A stretch of 37,299 nt of DNA from Erwinia pyrifoliae DSM 12163 (GTDB lineage Bacteria; Pseudomonadota; Gammaproteobacteria; Enterobacterales; Enterobacteriaceae), in NCBI RefSeq assembly GCF_000026985.1, contig NC_017390.1, forward strand, positions 1,689,282 to 1,726,580. The letters run 5' to 3'. Shown here in pieces: positions 37,268 through 37,299 of the stretch (position 1 is the stretch's first letter; every line of letters begins with the position of its first letter). The notes beneath the pieces are model-generated. The model made no database searches. It had not been told where the DNA came from and was given only the letters and a program-made list of their open reading frames with translations. A program made the translations under genes and the position numbers.

Positions 37268-37299
37268 AAAGCCCGAACGTGAATTCGGGCTTTCTTTTT
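37268..37299 (+). terminator. Strong Rho-independent terminator at the right edge
   Basis: AAAGCCCGAA-CGTGAA-TTCGGGCTTT is a perfect 10-bp stem with T-rich sequence after it and A-rich sequence before it, so it may work in both directions. The transcript it serves is not identified within the window. Confidence 0.88.

Overview
The window looks like a chromosomal segment of a plant-associated enterobacterium, most likely Erwinia or a close relative in the Erwiniaceae. Gene order and protein sequences match the enteric blocks yedI-yedA-vsr-dcm-yedJ, fliZ-fliA-fliC-fliDST-amyA-yedD and putA-putP-efeUOB-phoH. The sitABCD plus katG insert and several decayed genes fit Erwinia better than E. coli. 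The genus call is inferred from gene content alone.

Layout. (1) 1-7740 is a tRNA-Asn bounded accessory block. It holds an IS3 orfA stub, a P4-type integrase stub, tRNA-Asn, the Mn/Fe importer sitABCD, catalase-peroxidase katG, an AT-rich stretch, a second integrase stub and a second tRNA-Asn. The two tRNA genes are each followed about 170 bp downstream by the first ~38 codons of an integrase, so the block is a scarred tDNA integration region. (2) 7840-11329 holds the Mlc-binding peptidase mtfA, an orphan phage-type ASCH-like gene, HD hydrolase yedJ and queH. (3) 11484-16647 holds dcm-vsr, exporter yedA, membrane protein yedI flanked by two small cysteine-pair proteins, yodC and a small DUF6388-like gene. 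(4) 16923-24810 is the flagellar filament region: yedD and amyA next to fliDST, then divergent fliC, an HNH-type protein, fliA and fliZ. Near-consensus or consensus sigma-28 promoters face away from each other between fliD and fliC. (5) 24871-25255 is a heavily decayed dcyD (D-cysteine desulfhydrase), and the tcyJ gene expected before it is gone. (6) 25344-34735 holds putA and putP, divergent around a control region with several GTTGCA boxes, then a Fur-box-driven efeUOB iron operon. (7) 35263-37299 holds phoH, an NfsA/Frp-like oxidoreductase and a terminal gene-free stretch ending in a strong terminator.

How the parts fit: sitABCD (two tandem MntR-like operators), katG, efeUOB (Fur box) and the nitroreductase point to metal acquisition and redox defence. 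The flagellar block makes a short flagellin with its cap and chaperones. putA/putP lets the cell use proline. The observations most worth following are the paired tRNA/integrase scars, the dcyD relic, the HNH-like protein between fliC and fliA whose last motif histidine is glutamine, and the tandem MntR boxes.
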